The translations under genes and the position numbers were made by a program. From Sorangium cellulosum (GTDB lineage: Bacteria > Myxococcota_A > Polyangia > Polyangiales > Polyangiaceae), in contig DYPH01000019.1 in NCBI GenBank assembly GCA_020720045.1, positions 1 to 62,555 of the forward strand: 62,555 nucleotides of DNA, given 5' to 3'. Positions 52,026 to 60,215 of the stretch are shown one piece after another (within the stretch, counting starts at the first letter, position 1; each line of letters begins with the position of its first letter). A model generated the notes under the pieces. It was not told the origin of the DNA. It did no database searches and was given only the letters and a program-made list of their open reading frames with translations.

Positions 52026-52936
52026 TTTGCTTTGTCGGGCATTGCGAGCGGCTCAAAGAGGCTCCGAACGATCGGGCTCAGGTCCTCGGTGCCAGCGGTT
52101 TCTTCGCCCGGTTCCGGAATGGCGAGGTGCCAGCTTCGCGGCGGGCCGTAGGGGATGCAACCGTTGGCAACGTCCTCGCGGTTGCACGCGATGCGTACAT
52201 GAAAATGGTCGTCGTGGGGGGCTCCGCTCGGTTCGTGGAGGGCTCGTGCGGCGCGCCGGAGCGTCTCTGCGTCGGCGCCGGCAGCGGTCGCGTAGGCGAG
52301 CAAGCGCGCGCGAACCGGCTTCGCGCAGAAGATCCACTGGACCGCCCCTTCGTCGTCGTGAAGAAGCGTGCTTACAAGCGCCCAGGCCCGGGAAGTGTCG
52401 AATCGGAGCGTTCGTTTCGCGGCCTTGTCTTCCGTCGTTCCGTCGGCACGAATCGGGAGAAAACCCGGCGAATCAATGGGGCTTCCGTCCATCGTGGTGA
52501 GCGGAAATAGTATATCGACGTCGCGGCCGGTGCGGTGGCTTGCATGGCGCGGGAGGAGGCGCCCACCGTGCGGGGCCGAAAGGTCACCGACGCGAAAGCG
52601 CCCGCCGGGACGCGCGGCGGCGACGGTCGCAAAGGTTCGCGTGAGTAGCGCCGTAAATCTCGGAATTCCATAGCGAACTCCATTGTCGCGAAGCATCGCG
52701 TAGCCGCGCCCTTCCTTCGCGAGCGGCTCGCCACCGACGAGGACCCCCGCCTGGGGGAGTCCGACGGAACCGCGCACCGGCGGCCCGTTCGGGTTGGGGG
52801 CATGGATGCAGCCTGCACCGAATAGGAGCGCTGAAACCAGGCCGAAAATTGCGGCAGCCCCCTTGCCAGCAGCGACGGAGACGGCAATCCTCCCGCCTAT
52901 GCGCTCCGCACTCTCCGCCGCTTTCGTGCTCGCCAT
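52022..52936 (-). CDS. mepA: Penicillin-insensitive murein endopeptidase-like protein
   Basis: 304 residues. A hydrophobic segment ending LFGAGC (Cys43) suggests a lipoprotein with a long n-region. MepA zinc ligands: His134 and Asp141 in HASHRTGRDVD, and the HDDHFHVRI triplet near 240-246. Cleaves D-Ala-meso-DAP peptide cross-links in murein. ATG 52936 lies 38 bp inside the divergent lipoprotein gene; no ATG/GTG/TTG further in keeps the whole signal, so either the overlap is real or one start is misjudged. The methyltransferase gene follows with a 4-nt overlap. Confidence 0.88.
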   Translation of the reverse strand: MASTKAAESAERIGGRIAVSVAAGKGAAAIFGLVSALLFGAGCIHAPNPNGPPVRGSVGLPQAGVLVGGEPLAKEGRGYAMLRDNGVRYGIPRFTALLTRTFATVAAARPGGRFRVGDLSAPHGGRLLPRHASHRTGRDVDILFPLTTMDGSPIDSPGFLPIRADGTTEDKAAKRTLRFDTSRAWALVSTLLHDDEGAVQWIFCAKPVRARLLAYATAAGADAETLRRAARALHEPSGAPHDDHFHVRIACNREDVANGCIPYGPPRSWHLAIPEPGEETAGTEDLSPIVRSLFEPLAMPDKAK

Positions 52937-53444
52937 GACCGCCTTCGCCTGTTCCCGCCCCGACGCCGCGCCGGAGGCGGCGAAAGATGCCCCGGCGGCG
53001 CCGGCGAAACAAGCGAGTCCGCAAGAGGGGACGACCGGGCAGCCGGCGTCGGCGTCGGTCGCTGGCGATCACTTCGTCGTCGATGCGACGGCGGGGGTGT
53101 GCAAGGTCAACGAAGAGTGCCCGATCACGCTCACGGTGAAAGCGAGCGGTGGCTTTCATATCAATAAAGAATTCCCCTACAAGTTTACCGGGTCTGATGT
53201 CGATGGGGTTACCTACCTCGGCAAGGACGGCGCGAAGACCTTTGGGCGGGCGTCTGGCGATTTTGTCGAAAAAGGGGAGACGGTTGGCGTCCTGAATGTG
53301 CGCGTGAAAGGGGCCGGGAAGGGGACAAAGACGGTCGCCGGTTCGTTCAAGTTTAGCGTTTGTTCGGAAGCAAATTGCCAGATGGAACAGAAAGACTTGG
53401 CGGTGCCGGTGACCTTCCAATGTGCGGAAGGGGTCGCCTGCTGA
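52899..53444 (+). CDS. Lipoprotein with DsbD N-terminal-like domain
   Basis: 181 residues from ATG 52899: signal peptide and lipobox (TAFAC, Cys19), Ala/Pro/Lys linker, then a beta sandwich with GGFHINKEFPYKF and a C-terminal FSVCSEANCQMEQKDLAVPV. The paired Cys four residues apart followed by a strand match DsbD-alpha (the thiol-carrying immunoglobulin-like domain), so it may carry reducing equivalents in the periplasm, but no DsbD membrane part or thioredoxin gene is adjacent. plsB follows after 26 bp. A longer frame from 52794 lies antisense to mepA. Confidence 0.75.
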   Translation: MRSALSAAFVLAMTAFACSRPDAAPEAAKDAPAAPAKQASPQEGTTGQPASASVAGDHFVVDATAGVCKVNEECPITLTVKASGGFHINKEFPYKFTGSDVDGVTYLGKDGAKTFGRASGDFVEKGETVGVLNVRVKGAGKGTKTVAGSFKFSVCSEANCQMEQKDLAVPVTFQCAEGVAC

Positions 53445-53470
53445 CGACGGGAGCGAGTAAGGACGTGGGG

Positions 53471-56350
53471 ATGTCGGCCCCTGCTCCCCCCGCGCCGTTG
53501 ACGAAGGTCCCCTCGTTGCTTTCTGCGCTGCCTCTGGCCGCTTCCATCGATAGCCGCGTGCTCCGGCTGCTCGGCATGGCGCTGCGTCCGCTCCTTCAGC
53601 GGGGCCGCCCAGCGAGCGCGTGGGGATCAACGATTCATGCGCTCGCCGAGCGCGGGCTCGTCGTGTTCGTCTGCAGGGGCGCTTCGGCGGTCGACTACGT
53701 CGCCCTCGACCACTGGACGAAGACCTTCGGGCTCCCGCCGATTGGGTACGCGAATGATATCGGGATGTTCGGCGATCGAAGCTCGCCGGAGGCCCTCGAC
53801 CGCTTGCTCTCGGCGGCCGGCGAGCAGCGCTCTTCAGGGATCCTTTTCTTGGAGCGCCCGGCGACCGCCTTCGAGCAGCTCCGCGACGGGCCGTCGGCGC
53901 GGGGGCCGCGGAAGCGCGCCGGTCGAGAGCCGTTGCGACGACTCCTTGAATTTCAACGAACTTCCGGTAGGCCGGTGTTCCTTGTTCCGCAGGTCGTCGT
54001 CTGGTCGCCGAGGCCGGAAGCGCGCGACCCTGGGATCGTCGATGCTGTATTCGGACCGCGGGATTTCCCCGGCGCGGTCCGCGCGATCGCGACGTTTGCC
54101 GCCCACCACCAGGACGTCGTCATCCGGGCCGGTGAGCCGCTCGATCTCGAGGAGTTTCTTGCCCGCGACGGCGAGTTGCCTGCCGATCTTGAGGAACGGG
54201 CGGCCCGCGACGAGAGCGCCGCGCGACGGATCTCCTACGCCTTGCTGCGACGCTTGGAGCGGGAGCGGCGCGCGATCACCGGGCCGATACAAAAGTCGCC
54301 AGAACGGGTCCGCGAAGAGGTGCTTCGCAGTCCTAAACTTCAAGAATTGATTGATGAATTGGCAGGGCCCGCCGCCGACCAGCGGAGCGTTCTGCTCGCG
54401 CGCGCCGGGCGGATGCTCCAGCGCCTCGAAGCGCGCCAGGACGCGAACGCGATCGCGGTGATGGAGCAGGCCTTCGAGGCGACCATCGCGCGGATGTATG
54501 AGGGCTTTGAGGTCGACGAGGCGGGCCTCGAGCGCCTCCGCGAACTCTCCAAAGACGGAACGTTGGTCCTCCTTCCGTCTCACAAAAGCCATATCGATTA
54601 CATTCTCATTACGCGCATTCTTCTGACGGCAAAGATGCCACCTCCGGTCATTGCTGCCGGGGACAACCTCGATTTCTTTCCGCTTGGCGCGATCTTGCGG
54701 ACCGGCGGCGCCTTCTTCATTCGTCGCAAATTTGGCAGCGACCGCCTCTATGGGGCCGTCGTCGATGCGTACATGCGTCGCCTTTTGAAAGAAGGGCAAT
54801 TCTTGGAGTTTTTCCTGGAGGGGGGGCGCTCGCGGACCGGGAAACTCCTCACGCCGAAGCTCGGGCTGCTGTCGATGGTCGTCGATGCAGCGCTCGGCAT
54901 CGAAGAGGTGACCGCGTCCGGCGGACGGAAGGTCTATTTCTGCCCGATCTCCCTCGGCTACGAACGGCTCCCCGAGGAAGGGGCGATTGTTCGTGAGCTT
55001 CGTGGTGGGGAAAAGCGGAAAGAGTCTGCGAGCGGGCTCGTGAAGAGCGCGAACGTCGTCTTTGGGAGCTACGGGCGTGTGAGCGTGCAGTTTGGGGAGC
55101 CGCTCACCCTCGACGACGTCGCTGTCCGCGGCGGGGATTTGCCGCTCGGGGCTCGGCGCGAACTGCCTGGGAAGCGGGAACGGCGGGCGCTCGTGACGCG
55201 GCTTGCCCACCGGGTGATGAACGAGATCGACCGCGTGACGGCGGTCACCCCCGGTGCGCTTGCGGCGACGGCGCTCCTTACCCACGGTGGTCGCGGCATC
55301 CACGAAGGGGATCTGCTCGCGTATACGTCAGAACTCGCTGCACTTTTGCTGGAGCGTGATGCTCGATTTTCGCCGCGGCTCCTCGGTGGTGGGCGGGACG
55401 GCGCCGTCCGGGAGGCGGCAGCCCTCTTCGCGGAGGCGGGCGCCGTCGAGATCACGGCGGAGGCGCCGGAAGGGCGGCCCGTCGAGCGACCGTTGGTCGA
55501 GCGAGTTCTGCGGTCCGGCGCCTCGCCGGGCGGAGACAACCGCCTGCTGCGCCCCTTCCGGGGAATGGCGACCCGGCTCGGACTCCTCCGCAAAGACGCG
55601 CCGCGTCCGTCCGCGAAGCGGGAGACGGCGCGGAATGCTTTGGAAACGCCTCGGGGCGACCGCGTCTATTTCGTGCGGCACGAAGGGCGCCTTCCCCTTG
55701 ATCTTGCAAAGAATTTACTCCTCCATCACTTTTTGGAAGAGGGCATCGTGACGCTCGCGCTCCTCTCGGGCGAGCGTGGCGGTAGCGTCGAGAAGAGCGA
55801 TCTCGAGCGACGTGCACGAGACCTCTCGCGCCTCTTCAAATACGAATTCTCCTTCGCCGCCGATACCCGCTTCGCCGAGAGCTTCGAACGGACGCTGGCC
55901 GCCATGGAAGCGCGCGGCGAACTCCTCGTCGCGGACGGGCGCCTCTCCGCGGCGGCCCGCGGCTCGGCGGGAGAGCGCCGGCTGGGGCTTTATGCTTCGT
56001 TGTTCTTGAACTTTGTGGAGTCCTACGCGGTCGCTGCGCGTTCCTTGCGCGCCCTCCGAAAGGGGCCCCTCGACCAGAAGGATCTCGTGAAGCGGGCGCT
56101 CAAGATGGGGGAGCGCCTTTACGTCGACGGCACCATTTCCCGAAAAGAAGCCCTCTCAAAACCGGCCATTGAGAGTGCCCTTCAGGCCTTTGAGGCGCTT
56201 GGTTACGTGACACGCAGCGAAGGGAAAGTGCGTCTCTCCGAGGCTTGGGAGAGCGAGGAGGGGGTGGCGCTTATCGAGGCACGTGTGCGCACCTACCTGA
56301 TTGCGCAGAGCGCGATTCCTCGCCCCTTCGTGCCGACATCCCGCGATTGA
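53471..56350 (+). CDS. plsB: Glycerol-3-phosphate acyltransferase, PlsB type
   Basis: 959 residues from ATG 53471, with AAGGACGTGGGG just upstream. Acyltransferase block I is H371-K-S-H-I-D376 (HX4D), followed by GAILRTGGAFFIRR, FFLEGGRSRTGKLLTPKLGLL and PISLGYE, the four motifs of PlsB/GPAT. The enzyme acylates sn-1 of glycerol-3-phosphate, the first step in phospholipid synthesis, at the inner membrane. N-terminal ~250 and C-terminal ~350 residues match the long PlsB form (~800 residues in E. coli); this one is longer. A strong terminator follows. Confidence 0.95.
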   Translation: MSAPAPPAPLTKVPSLLSALPLAASIDSRVLRLLGMALRPLLQRGRPASAWGSTIHALAERGLVVFVCRGASAVDYVALDHWTKTFGLPPIGYANDIGMFGDRSSPEALDRLLSAAGEQRSSGILFLERPATAFEQLRDGPSARGPRKRAGREPLRRLLEFQRTSGRPVFLVPQVVVWSPRPEARDPGIVDAVFGPRDFPGAVRAIATFAAHHQDVVIRAGEPLDLEEFLARDGELPADLEERAARDESAARRISYALLRRLERERRAITGPIQKSPERVREEVLRSPKLQELIDELAGPAADQRSVLLARAGRMLQRLEARQDANAIAVMEQAFEATIARMYEGFEVDEAGLERLRELSKDGTLVLLPSHKSHIDYILITRILLTAKMPPPVIAAGDNLDFFPLGAILRTGGAFFIRRKFGSDRLYGAVVDAYMRRLLKEGQFLEFFLEGGRSRTGKLLTPKLGLLSMVVDAALGIEEVTASGGRKVYFCPISLGYERLPEEGAIVRELRGGEKRKESASGLVKSANVVFGSYGRVSVQFGEPLTLDDVAVRGGDLPLGARRELPGKRERRALVTRLAHRVMNEIDRVTAVTPGALAATALLTHGGRGIHEGDLLAYTSELAALLLERDARFSPRLLGGGRDGAVREAAALFAEAGAVEITAEAPEGRPVERPLVERVLRSGASPGGDNRLLRPFRGMATRLGLLRKDAPRPSAKRETARNALETPRGDRVYFVRHEGRLPLDLAKNLLLHHFLEEGIVTLALLSGERGGSVEKSDLERRARDLSRLFKYEFSFAADTRFAESFERTLAAMEARGELLVADGRLSAAARGSAGERRLGLYASLFLNFVESYAVAARSLRALRKGPLDQKDLVKRALKMGERLYVDGTISRKEALSKPAIESALQAFEALGYVTRSEGKVRLSEAWESEEGVALIEARVRTYLIAQSAIPRPFVPTSRD

Positions 56351-56352
56351 AA

Positions 56353-56387
56353 AAGAGAAACCCCCGAGAGAAATCTCGGGGGTTTTC
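56353..56387. terminator. Bidirectional terminator after plsB
   Basis: AACCCCCGAGA / TCTCGGGGGTT, an 11-bp perfect stem with a GAAA tetraloop, followed by TTCC on the plus strand and TTTCTCTTTTT on the minus. It separates plsB from the convergent lipoprotein. Confidence 0.9.
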
Positions 56388-56419
56388 CGTAGGTTGCTGC
56401 GGACGCGCAGCTGCCGAAA

Positions 56420-57040
56420 TCAGCCGCCGAAGGTGCGGCGCGCGATGTCGATCAGCTTCTTGTTGGCGTCCGACGTGATTCCCGAGTTTGCGCCGTGAGG
56501 CCAGGCGAAGTTAAACGGCTGAACCTGGGCGCAGGAGAGGGAGACGAGGACGTCGTTCGTCGGCGTCGTCGCCGGGGCGCCCGCCTGGGAGAAGACGAAG
56601 CCGAACTCGGCGTAGAACTGGTTTCCGCAGCCCCCCTTGGCCGCCTCCCAGTTCCCCTTCTTGCCGACGAGGGAGAAAATGTCTTCGCGGACGTCGGCGG
56701 GGACGGTCTGGAAGGCGAGGACGCGGAACCCGTGGAAGCGGGTCGTTGCCTGGTTCGCCGCCGGCGCCGGGGTCCCCATGTTCGGGATGAGGCCGGGCGG
56801 GATCAGGTTCGGCGGGAGCATCTGGGCGCCGACAGTGATCCACTGCTGGAGCTGGGGCGGGATCGCGCCCTGGGGGGTCGTCGACGCGGCGGTCGCCTGC
56901 GGGGGCTCGTAGTTCTGGAGCCGGTACATGGTGACCGTGTAGTTCTGCGCCTTCCACGAGTCGACGGGGGCGGCGAGGGAGCCGCAACCGGTTCCGAAAA
57001 CGGCGGCAACGAAGGCAAGGGGCAAGAGGCGGGTACGCAT
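56420..57040 (-). CDS. Predicted lipoprotein, unknown function
   Basis: 206 residues with lipobox FGTGC (Cys19). After a short linker there is a Pro-rich stretch (~65-100; MLPPNLIPPGLIPNMGTP) and a C-terminal domain (~105-206) with two spaced Cys (GGCGNQFYAEF, SLSCAQVQPF) likely joined, strands FRVLAFQTV and NDVLVSL, and a helix at the end. No recognised family. Divergent from the epimerase gene; ends at a strong terminator. Export to the periplasm or outer membrane is expected. Confidence 0.75.
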   Translation of the reverse strand: MRTRLLPLAFVAAVFGTGCGSLAAPVDSWKAQNYTVTMYRLQNYEPPQATAASTTPQGAIPPQLQQWITVGAQMLPPNLIPPGLIPNMGTPAPAANQATTRFHGFRVLAFQTVPADVREDIFSLVGKKGNWEAAKGGCGNQFYAEFGFVFSQAGAPATTPTNDVLVSLSCAQVQPFNFAWPHGANSGITSDANKKLIDIARRTFGG

Positions 57041-57170
57041 GGCCGAATCTCCTTAGGGGAAGGTCGTGGCAGAAGCCGAAGGCTCGGGCTTAGCGCAGAA
57101 GCAGCTGAGGTGCCGAGGTTGGCGGCGCGGAGGCTATACCAACCGGGCCGAGACGAGTAGAGATGCCGGA

Positions 57171-57599
57171 ATGTTCACCGCCGGTTCTCCGTCGTTTCGC
57201 ATCAAGAAAATCGATCATGTCGCCGTCGCCGTCGCCGACGTGGATGCCGTGGCCCCCCTTTGGCAGGCGGCCCTCGGCCTCGGCGTGACGGTCCGCGAAG
57301 TCGTTGCGAGCCAGAAGACGGAGGCGGCGCTCCTGCCGATCGGCGACAGCAACATCGAGCTGATCTCGCCGAAGGGGAACGTCGGGCTCGAGAAATTCTT
57401 GGAAAAGCGGGGGCCTGGGATTCACCACGTCGCCGTGGAGGTCGAAGGGATCGAGGCGCTCCTCGCGTTCCTCAAGCAGGCGGGGATCCCGCTCATCGAC
57501 GAGGAGCCGCGCATTGGCGCCCGCGGGCACAAGGTCGCTTTTGTGCACCCGAAGGCGCTCGGTGGCGTGCTTGTGGAGCTCGTCGAAGAGGCCCACTGA
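57171..57599 (+). CDS. mce: Methylmalonyl-CoA epimerase
   Basis: 142 residues from ATG 57171. Glyoxalase/VOC fold with metal ligands His16 (IDHVAVAV), Glu63 (NIELI), His86 (GIHHVAVEV) and Glu137 (GVLVELVEE), the pattern of methylmalonyl-CoA epimerase. Converts (S)- to (R)-methylmalonyl-CoA ahead of the mutase, whose large subunit is encoded 31 kb away. Short and complete; a longer frame from 57066 has no family match in its extra 35 residues. Followed after 60 bp by the PEGA/TPR gene. Confidence 0.95.
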   Translation: MFTAGSPSFRIKKIDHVAVAVADVDAVAPLWQAALGLGVTVREVVASQKTEAALLPIGDSNIELISPKGNVGLEKFLEKRGPGIHHVAVEVEGIEALLAFLKQAGIPLIDEEPRIGARGHKVAFVHPKALGGVLVELVEEAH

Positions 57600-57659
57600 A
57601 CGACGAAGCCGTTTTTGCTGGGTAGCCAGCTTTCTCCGCTTCGGGTAACGTGCGGCGCC

Positions 57660-58766
57660 ATGCAACGCCTCAGGAATTCGAGATCTCTCCTCGCCGCCGC
57701 GCTGGTCGCCGGTGTGCTTTCCGCCCCCGTGAGCGCCTTCGCCCAGGGGAAGACCGACGCCAAGCCGGCCGCTGCCCCCGCGAAGCCGGCCGCCGCCGCG
57801 AAGCCGGCCGCTGCCGCGAAGCCGAACGCCGAAAAGCTCTTCGCCGAAGGGGAAGCGGCCCTGAAGAAGCAGGATTACGCGACGGCGCTCACCGCCTTCC
57901 GCGCGTCCAACGAGGCGAAAGAGCAGGCGAAGACCTGGCACGAGATCGCCTTCGCCGCCGACAAGCTCACCAAGTACGACGACGCCGTCGCCGCCTACGA
58001 GAAGTACCTCGCCTCCTTCCCGGTGGCCGACCCGGCCTCCAAGAAGCCGGTGAAGAAGCTCACGAAAGCGGAAGAGGCTGCAAAGGCGATCGCGGAAAAG
58101 CGCCTCGCCGAAATCAAGGCGACGCCGGCCAAGGTGCACGTTTCGTCGACGCCGGTCGGGGCCACCATCACCCTCGACGGCAAGCCGACCGGGAAGGTGA
58201 CCCCCTTCGAGATCGATATGCCGGCCGGGGCCCACATTGTGGCCCTCGAAAAAGAGGGCTTCATCGCCCAAACCCACGATCTTTCGGTGACCTACGGCGC
58301 CGAGCGGGACCTCGCCCTCGAGCTCAAGGAAGTCCCTCCGCCGCCCCCTCCGCCGCCGCCGCCCCCTCCGCCGCCGGTCGTGAAGGCGCCGGAGCCGCCG
58401 CCGCCCCCGCCGGAGAAGAACATGGTCCCCGCCTACGTGACCGGCGGGATCGCCGTCGCCGCCCTCGGCGTCGGGACCGGCTTCGGGATCGCCGCCCTCT
58501 CCAAGCAGAGCGATTACAACAAGTCGCCGACGCAGGCGGGCGCCGACAAAGGCGAGAACTACGCGCTTGTCGCCGACATGGCCTTCGGCGTGGCGATCAC
58601 CTTCGGCGTGACGAGCGCCGTCCTCTTCTTCACCGACGACGCGCCGAAGAAGGACGAAAAGCCGGCCGCAACCGGCAAGGCGAAGGCGGCCGTCAAGGCG
58701 AGCATCGTCCCGACGCCGTGGATCACTCCCCAGGGTGGCGGCGCTGGCGCCCTCGTTCGCTTCTGA
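57660..58766 (+). CDS. TPR-PEGA envelope protein
   Basis: 368 residues from ATG 57660. Cleavable signal ending SAFA-Q, a Lys/Pro/Ala spacer of three near-repeats (~31-56), TPR-like helices (~57-150), a PEGA domain (~158-223; VSSTPVGATITLDGKPTGK, PAGAHIVALEKEGF), a run of fourteen prolines (226-239), and two hydrophobic segments (~258-280, ~303-324) with a basic tail. PEGA domains bind surface polymers or other proteins; the Pro run likely spans the periplasm. Very similar in plan to the 60.2-kb gene. Role unknown. Confidence 0.83.
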   Translation: MQRLRNSRSLLAAALVAGVLSAPVSAFAQGKTDAKPAAAPAKPAAAAKPAAAAKPNAEKLFAEGEAALKKQDYATALTAFRASNEAKEQAKTWHEIAFAADKLTKYDDAVAAYEKYLASFPVADPASKKPVKKLTKAEEAAKAIAEKRLAEIKATPAKVHVSSTPVGATITLDGKPTGKVTPFEIDMPAGAHIVALEKEGFIAQTHDLSVTYGAERDLALELKEVPPPPPPPPPPPPPPVVKAPEPPPPPPEKNMVPAYVTGGIAVAALGVGTGFGIAALSKQSDYNKSPTQAGADKGENYALVADMAFGVAITFGVTSAVLFFTDDAPKKDEKPAATGKAKAAVKASIVPTPWITPQGGGAGALVRF

Positions 58767-58776
58767 AAGGGCCATC

Positions 58777-59082
58777 ATGAACACTAAGAATTTCTTCCGC
58801 TTTTCCGCCCTTTTCGCCGTCGCCCTCCCGCTGGTCGCCTGCGAGCTCCTCGTCGATTTTGACCGCACGAAGATCCCCGCCGACGACGCCGGGACCGTGG
58901 TCGATTCGAGCGTCCCCGTCGGCGATGCGTCGACCGACTCGGCGGTCGCGACCGACAGCGCGACCGCCCCTGATGCGATCGTCCCCGGCGACGGCGGCAC
59001 GACCGCAGATTCCGGCACCGACGCAGGTGCGGCGAGCACGGATGCCGGTGCCCGCGACGGATCGGCCGACGGCGCCCCCTGA
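58777..59082 (+). CDS. Short low-complexity lipoprotein
   Basis: 101 residues from ATG 58777: signal peptide, lipobox LVAC (Cys21), then Asp/Ala/Ser/Thr/Gly-rich sequence only (e.g. VGDASTDSAVATDSATAPDA), with no folded domain. It resembles the linker segments of the longer Polyangia lipoproteins and may be an abbreviated copy that lost its domain, or a real surface spacer protein. It starts 10 bp after the PEGA gene and ends before a strong terminator. Confidence 0.6.
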   Translation: MNTKNFFRFSALFAVALPLVACELLVDFDRTKIPADDAGTVVDSSVPVGDASTDSAVATDSATAPDAIVPGDGGTTADSGTDAGAASTDAGARDGSADGAP

Positions 59083-59104
59083 AAGGAGCCGCCCTCGACG
59101 CAAG

Positions 59105-59140
59105 AAAGCCCCGGAACCTCGCAAGGTTTCGGGGCTTTTC
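59105..59140. terminator. Strong bidirectional terminator
   Basis: AAGCCCCGGAACCT / AGGTTTCGGGGCTT, a 14-bp stem with one G-U and a CGCA loop, with TTTTC on the plus strand and TTTCTTG on the minus side. It lies between the convergent short lipoprotein and Cys-rich lipoprotein genes. Confidence 0.9.
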
Positions 59141-59177
59141 TCCGTCCGCCGAGGCGGACCGAGGATGTCTCTCGCGT

Positions 59178-60215
59178 TCAGGGGGCGCAGACCGCGACCG
59201 GGATCGAAGTCTTGTTCGTCTGGACACGACAACGGCTCGTGGCGCAGTCGCTCGGCCTTGTGCAGAGCGCTCCGCACCTCTCCGTGCTCTGGAGGCAGTT
59301 CTTTTCCTTGCACGCGGTGTCGGCGTTGCAGCTGGCCCCGGTGTCGCCTGCGCCGGAGACTGCCGCGCAAATACGCACGTTTTCGAGGGTCCCCGCGTTG
59401 AGGTAGGGGCCGGTGAAGCAGGCGCCCGAGCAGTCGGCGAGCGAGCCGCAGCTCGGAGCGCACTTCTTGCCGGTCCGGAAGTCGGCGCAGACCCCGGAAG
59501 AGCAGTCACCATCGCTCGCGCAGGTGACGCCCGGGTCCTTGCCGGGCCCTTTCGGGAGGCAGAGCCCCTGGCGACGCGGGTAGCTGTCGGTGCCGTTCGT
59601 CTTCTTAAATGTTTCCTGGCGTTGGAAGCAGGTCTCGCCGGCGCCGCAGTCGGTCGTCGCCGCACACGCCTCCCGGCATTTCGTGTCCGGGCAGTAGCCG
59701 CTCGCGCAGTCGTTGTTCGTCGTGCACGCCGTCCCAACGGCGACCTTCCCGGTGCCTCGCCCGATCAGAGCCTTCGGAACGCAGACGCCGGCAGCGGCCT
59801 TGGAGGCGGCGCACATTTCGCCGGCGGCGCAATCCTTCGTCGTTCGGCACATCGACGTGCACAGGGAGCCAGCGATCAGGAATTCGACGTCGCCGGCGGT
59901 CGCGCAGAAGTCTTTGCTGTCGAGGCAGGTGCCGGCCGCCTCGCAGGGGCCGCCCGAGGTGCCGGGGGGCGGGCCGCTGTCGAGGGGGCCGGTGTCCTCG
60001 GCCGGCTCGCGGCCCAGCGCGCAACGGAACCCATCGCCGTCGACCGCTTTCAGGCAGAAGTAGCCTTTGTCGGTGCGGCAGGGGTCGACCCCGTCGGCGG
60101 TAATCTCGCAGGGGGCGCCGATGCCGTTCCCCTTGGATTCAATCAGCGCCGAGCAGCCGGCGAGGGCGGCGCCGACGGCGAAGAGCGCGAAAATTTTGGA
60201 AGTATTCTTGCTCAT
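59178..60215 (-). CDS. Cys-rich lipoprotein with disulfide-bonded repeats
   Basis: 345 residues with lipobox ALAGC (Cys21). The mature protein has about 30 Cys in spaced clusters of the form C...DCA-x-G-x-x-C...C (e.g. CRTTKDCAAGEMC, CTTNNDCASGYC, CASDGDCSSGVC), typical of extracellular EGF/dickkopf-like disulfide repeats in myxobacteria. No enzyme motif. ATG overlaps the stop of the upstream TPR gene by 4 nt, so they are co-translated and may form an envelope unit. Function unknown. Confidence 0.8.
   Translation of the reverse strand: MSKNTSKIFALFAVGAALAGCSALIESKGNGIGAPCEITADGVDPCRTDKGYFCLKAVDGDGFRCALGREPAEDTGPLDSGPPPGTSGGPCEAAGTCLDSKDFCATAGDVEFLIAGSLCTSMCRTTKDCAAGEMCAASKAAAGVCVPKALIGRGTGKVAVGTACTTNNDCASGYCPDTKCREACAATTDCGAGETCFQRQETFKKTNGTDSYPRRQGLCLPKGPGKDPGVTCASDGDCSSGVCADFRTGKKCAPSCGSLADCSGACFTGPYLNAGTLENVRICAAVSGAGDTGASCNADTACKEKNCLQSTERCGALCTRPSDCATSRCRVQTNKTSIPVAVCAP

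Noticed and set aside
57090-59039. Minus-strand ORF of 649 codons over the epimerase and PEGA genes
   Set aside because: Antisense to two genes with clear domains; Arg/Gly-rich low-quality sequence.
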